From: Desulfovibrio sp.
GTDB lineage: Bacteria > Desulfobacterota > Desulfovibrionia > Desulfovibrionales > Desulfovibrionaceae
Direction: 5' to 3'
NCBI GenBank assembly: GCA_022839785.1
Contig: JALHJW010000003.1
Location: 1 to 64,000, forward strand
Length of the DNA: 64,000 nucleotides
Shown: one piece after another, positions 61,720-64,000 of the stretch
How the letters are laid out: every line of letters starts with the position of its first letter
Position numbering within the stretch: position 1 is the stretch's first letter
The notes under the pieces: model-generated
Told to the model about the DNA's origin: nothing
The model's input: the letters and a program-made list of their open reading frames with translations, nothing else
Databases searched by the model: none
Translations under genes and position numbers: made by a program

Positions 61720-62703
61720 TTGGCCGTCCGCTACGCCCTCCCCTTCCTGCTGCTCTGCCTCTTTTCCGGGCCCGCCGTCTGCGCCGACCTGCTGCGCGCC
61801 CTGTGGGGCCAGGAGGAACTCGCCGGAGCCCCGCTCGACCGCCTGCAGGGCCGCACCCACGCGCCCGACGACACGCCCCCGGAACGCACCGGGCCGAACC
61901 TCGTCCTGCCGCCCCGCGACGGGGCGGAGGCCGTGCGCCGCGTGGCCCTGCCGCCGGGCGTCCGCCTCGCGGCCCTGACCTTCGATCTGTGCGAACTGGC
62001 CGACCGGCGCGCCGGATACGACGCCGAACTGGCGAACCTGCTGCGCCGCGAACGGATTCCCGCCACCTTCTTCGCAGGCGGCCGCTGGCTGCAGAGCCAC
62101 CCGGAGCAGGCCCTACAACTCATGGCCGATCCGCTTTTCGAACTGGGCAACCACGGCTGGACCCACGGCAACATGGCGGTGCTGGACGCGGACGGACGGC
62201 GGGAGCAGCTCCTCTGGACCCAGGCGCAGTACGAACTGCTGCGCGAGGAGTTGACGCGGCGGGCGCGGGCTGCCGGGCTGCCCGAAAGCGCCGTGGCCGC
62301 GCCCGGGGCGCTGACGGCCTTCCGGCCGCCCTACGGCCGCTGCACTCCGGCTTCGCTTGCCGGGACGGCCGCGCTGGGCCTGCGCACCGTCACCTGGGAC
62401 GTGGTGGCGGACGAGATGAACCCCGACGCCGAGGCCGCGGCCCGCGACCTGGCGGCCCGGGTCCGGCCCGGCTCCATCGTGCTGCTGCACGCCAACGGCG
62501 TGCCCCCGCACACGGCGCGCATCGTGGAACTGGCCCTGCCGCTCCTGCGCGCCAGAGGCTTCTCCTTCGTGACCGTGGAAAAGCTGCTCGACGCGGGACG
62601 CGCCGAGACGAGCGCGGAATGCTTCTTCAACCGCCCCGGCGACAATCTGTTTCTGGACCGCGCATACGGCGACGGCACGCGCCACCCGAAAAAAACGGAC
62701 TGA
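61720..62703 (+). CDS. Exported NodB-type polysaccharide deacetylase
   Basis: A 327-aa protein with a signal peptide (about residues 1-22). NodB motif 2 is HGWTH. Motif 1 reads TFDLCE where TFDDGP is usual, so one metal-binding Asp is altered. Further blocks are FRPPYGR and VLLHANG. It should deacetylate an envelope polysaccharide or peptidoglycan. The start is a TTG right behind a terminator without a visible ribosome site, so expression signals are unusual. Confidence 0.8.
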   Translation: MAVRYALPFLLLCLFSGPAVCADLLRALWGQEELAGAPLDRLQGRTHAPDDTPPERTGPNLVLPPRDGAEAVRRVALPPGVRLAALTFDLCELADRRAGYDAELANLLRRERIPATFFAGGRWLQSHPEQALQLMADPLFELGNHGWTHGNMAVLDADGRREQLLWTQAQYELLREELTRRARAAGLPESAVAAPGALTAFRPPYGRCTPASLAGTAALGLRTVTWDVVADEMNPDAEAAARDLAARVRPGSIVLLHANGVPPHTARIVELALPLLRARGFSFVTVEKLLDAGRAETSAECFFNRPGDNLFLDRAYGDGTRHPKKTD

Positions 62704-62711
62704 GGCGGCCC

Positions 62712-63590
62712 CTACCCCCCGCGGGACTCGCGCGCCAGATCCAGGATGTACTGGCCGTAGGAGTTCTTGGCCATCTCGCGGCCCAGGGCCTCAAGCCGGG
62801 CCGCGTCGATCCAGCCCATGCGAAAGGCGATCTCCTCCACGCAGGCCACGACCACGTCCTGACGCTGCTGAATGACCTGCACGAAGCTCGCGGCCTGGTG
62901 CAGGGACTCGAAGGTCCCGGTGTCCAGCCAGGCGTGGCCGCGCCCCAGGAACTCCACGCGCAACTCGCCGCGCTCCAGGTAGGCGTTGTTCACGTCCGTG
63001 ATTTCGAGTTCCCCGCGGGCCGACGGCCTCAGCCTCCGGGCGATCTCCACCACGCTGTTGTCGTAGAAGTACAGGCCCGTAACCGCGTAACGGGATTTGG
63101 GCGCGGCGGGCTTCTCCTCGATGCTCCGCACCTTTCCGGCCGCGTCGAACTCCACCACGCCGTAGCGCTCCGGGTCCTTGACCTTGTAGCCGAAGACCAC
63201 GCCGCCCCGCTCGAGCTTGGCGCACTCCTGCAACTTCTTCGAGAGCCCCTGGCCGTAGAAGACGTTGTCCCCCAGCACCAAGCAAACCGTCTCCCGGCCG
63301 ATGAACTCCTCGGCCAGCACGAAGGCCTGGGCCAGCCCCTCGGGCCGGGGCTGCTCGATGTAGGTCAGGGACAGGCCGAGCTGCTCCCCGGAGCCGAACA
63401 TCTGCCGGAAGCGCGGCAGGTCCTGCGGCGTGGAGATGACCGCGATCTCCCGGATGCCCGCGAGCATGAGCACGGACAGGGGATAGTAGATCATGGGCTT
63501 GTCGTAGAGCGGCAAAAGCTGCTTGCAGACGCCGCGCGTGATGGGGGAGAGGCGCGTGCCCGAGCCGCCCGCCAGGATGATGCCTTTCAT
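62712..63590 (-). CDS. rmlA: Glucose-1-phosphate thymidylyltransferase
   Basis: A 292-aa nucleotidyltransferase. KGIILAGGSGTRL is the nucleotide loop, followed by KQLLPLYDKPMIYYPLS and LGDNVFYG. It makes dTDP-glucose for dTDP-rhamnose and other envelope sugars. ATG 63590 gives the canonical start. It is convergent with the deacetylase gene (8-base gap). Further dTDP-sugar genes are not seen in the window. Confidence 0.94.
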   Translation of the reverse strand: MKGIILAGGSGTRLSPITRGVCKQLLPLYDKPMIYYPLSVLMLAGIREIAVISTPQDLPRFRQMFGSGEQLGLSLTYIEQPRPEGLAQAFVLAEEFIGRETVCLVLGDNVFYGQGLSKKLQECAKLERGGVVFGYKVKDPERYGVVEFDAAGKVRSIEEKPAAPKSRYAVTGLYFYDNSVVEIARRLRPSARGELEITDVNNAYLERGELRVEFLGRGHAWLDTGTFESLHQAASFVQVIQQRQDVVVACVEEIAFRMGWIDAARLEALGREMAKNSYGQYILDLARESRGG

Positions 63591-63728
63591 GAACGCTCCT
63601 TCGTCGTCCGCGGCGCGGGGCGCACGGCGGGACGGAATCCGAGGCCGCAAACGCCGCGCCTTCCTTGCCATGCGGACGCATGCGCCTTATAGCTGGACTC
63701 TGGCTGCAACCACAACCCCAAAAGGCGC

Positions 63729-64000
63729 ATGGCTGGCGGACCCTCCTACAACTTCCCCCTGGCCGGGCTGTTCATGGCCCTCTTCTTCCTGGCGCTCGTC
63801 TTTCTCTTCGCCTTCGTCCAGGTCGGGGTCATCAGCCTCGCCTTCGCCAAGCTCGGGCTCACGCCGCACCAGGGCTTCATCGTGCTCATGGCCACCCTGC
63901 TCGGCGCGGGCGTGAACCTGCCGCTGTGGCGCACGGGCCGCCAGGTCCGGGTCTGCGCGCCCAAGCTCGGCCTGCTCTTCCGCCACCACCGCGGCCTGTG
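63729..64000 (+). CDS. DUF1614 membrane protein, truncated by window end
   Basis: The first 90 residues of a membrane protein with two helices (about 10-40 and 50-65). The segment VQVGVISLAFAKLGL resembles DUF1614 proteins. The gene continues past the right edge. The start ATG has an AAAGG site nearby. Confidence 0.65.
   Translation, partial: MAGGPSYNFPLAGLFMALFFLALVFLFAFVQVGVISLAFAKLGLTPHQGFIVLMATLLGAGVNLPLWRTGRQVRVCAPKLGLLFRHHRGL

Overview
The window is GC-rich (roughly two thirds G+C by eye) and reads as a chromosomal segment of a Desulfovibrio-like sulfate reducer (Desulfovibrionaceae). Pointers are the many chemotaxis receptors, a c-heme receptor beside a di-heme cytochrome, stacks of histidine kinases and single-domain response regulators, sigma-54 promoters, and a Mu-type prophage. 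The organism assignment is inference; no 16S sequence lies in the window.

Left edge (1-500): on the minus strand, the promoter, boxB-like hairpin and boxA of an rRNA operon that runs off the left end. Then, on plus: an 806-aa chemotaxis receptor, a HAD phosphatase and a PEP-synthase-like protein. From 16.75 kb down to 6.4 kb a minus-strand operon follows: universal stress protein, small membrane protein, TauE/SafE permease, periplasmic and membrane proteins, response regulator, second PEP-synthase-like protein, kinase, regulator, kinase, two regulators. A strong sigma-54 promoter and a TTGCG/CGCAA dyad precede it, and a divergent membrane-bound sigma-54 activator (17373-19979) is the obvious regulator. 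The two PEP-synthase-like proteins share a C-terminal domain that is not the usual PEP/pyruvate barrel.

20-29 kb is mixed: a chemotaxis receptor, RhlE-type helicase, DUF1847 protein, di-heme cytochrome, and a heme-binding receptor behind its own sigma-54 promoter and a perfect palindrome.

29.0-41.46 kb is a compact Mu-like element bounded by four copies of a 19-bp end site. It has a repressor with operator, Ner-like protein, MuA, MuB, major head protein, protease, tail assembly chaperone with a -2 frameshift signal, tape measure, Mor and GemA. Terminase, portal, sheath, tube, baseplate and lysis genes are absent and the order is rearranged. Two paralogous coiled-coil genes flank the capsid gene, and a pair of structured repeats sits in the one large gap.

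41.5-47.3 kb holds housekeeping genes: thioesterase, tRNA-Glu, an exported isochorismatase-like protein lacking its catalytic Cys, prfC, and an iron-sulfur flavoprotein. 47.4-52.9 kb is a Dlt-like envelope acylation operon, with ACP, amino-acid-type adenylating ligase, MBOAT acyltransferase, membrane-anchored exported protein and a 51-aa DltX-like microprotein ending YYSQF, in an apparently Gram-negative host.

53-59.8 kb has a DASS permease on minus, then an apparent RiPP cluster: a 61-aa precursor with a Cys-rich tail, two radical SAM/SPASM proteins and a metallophosphoesterase, behind an AT-rich regulatory stretch. The right end carries tRNA-Lys, serS, a small membrane protein, a NodB-type deacetylase, rmlA and a truncated DUF1614 gene.
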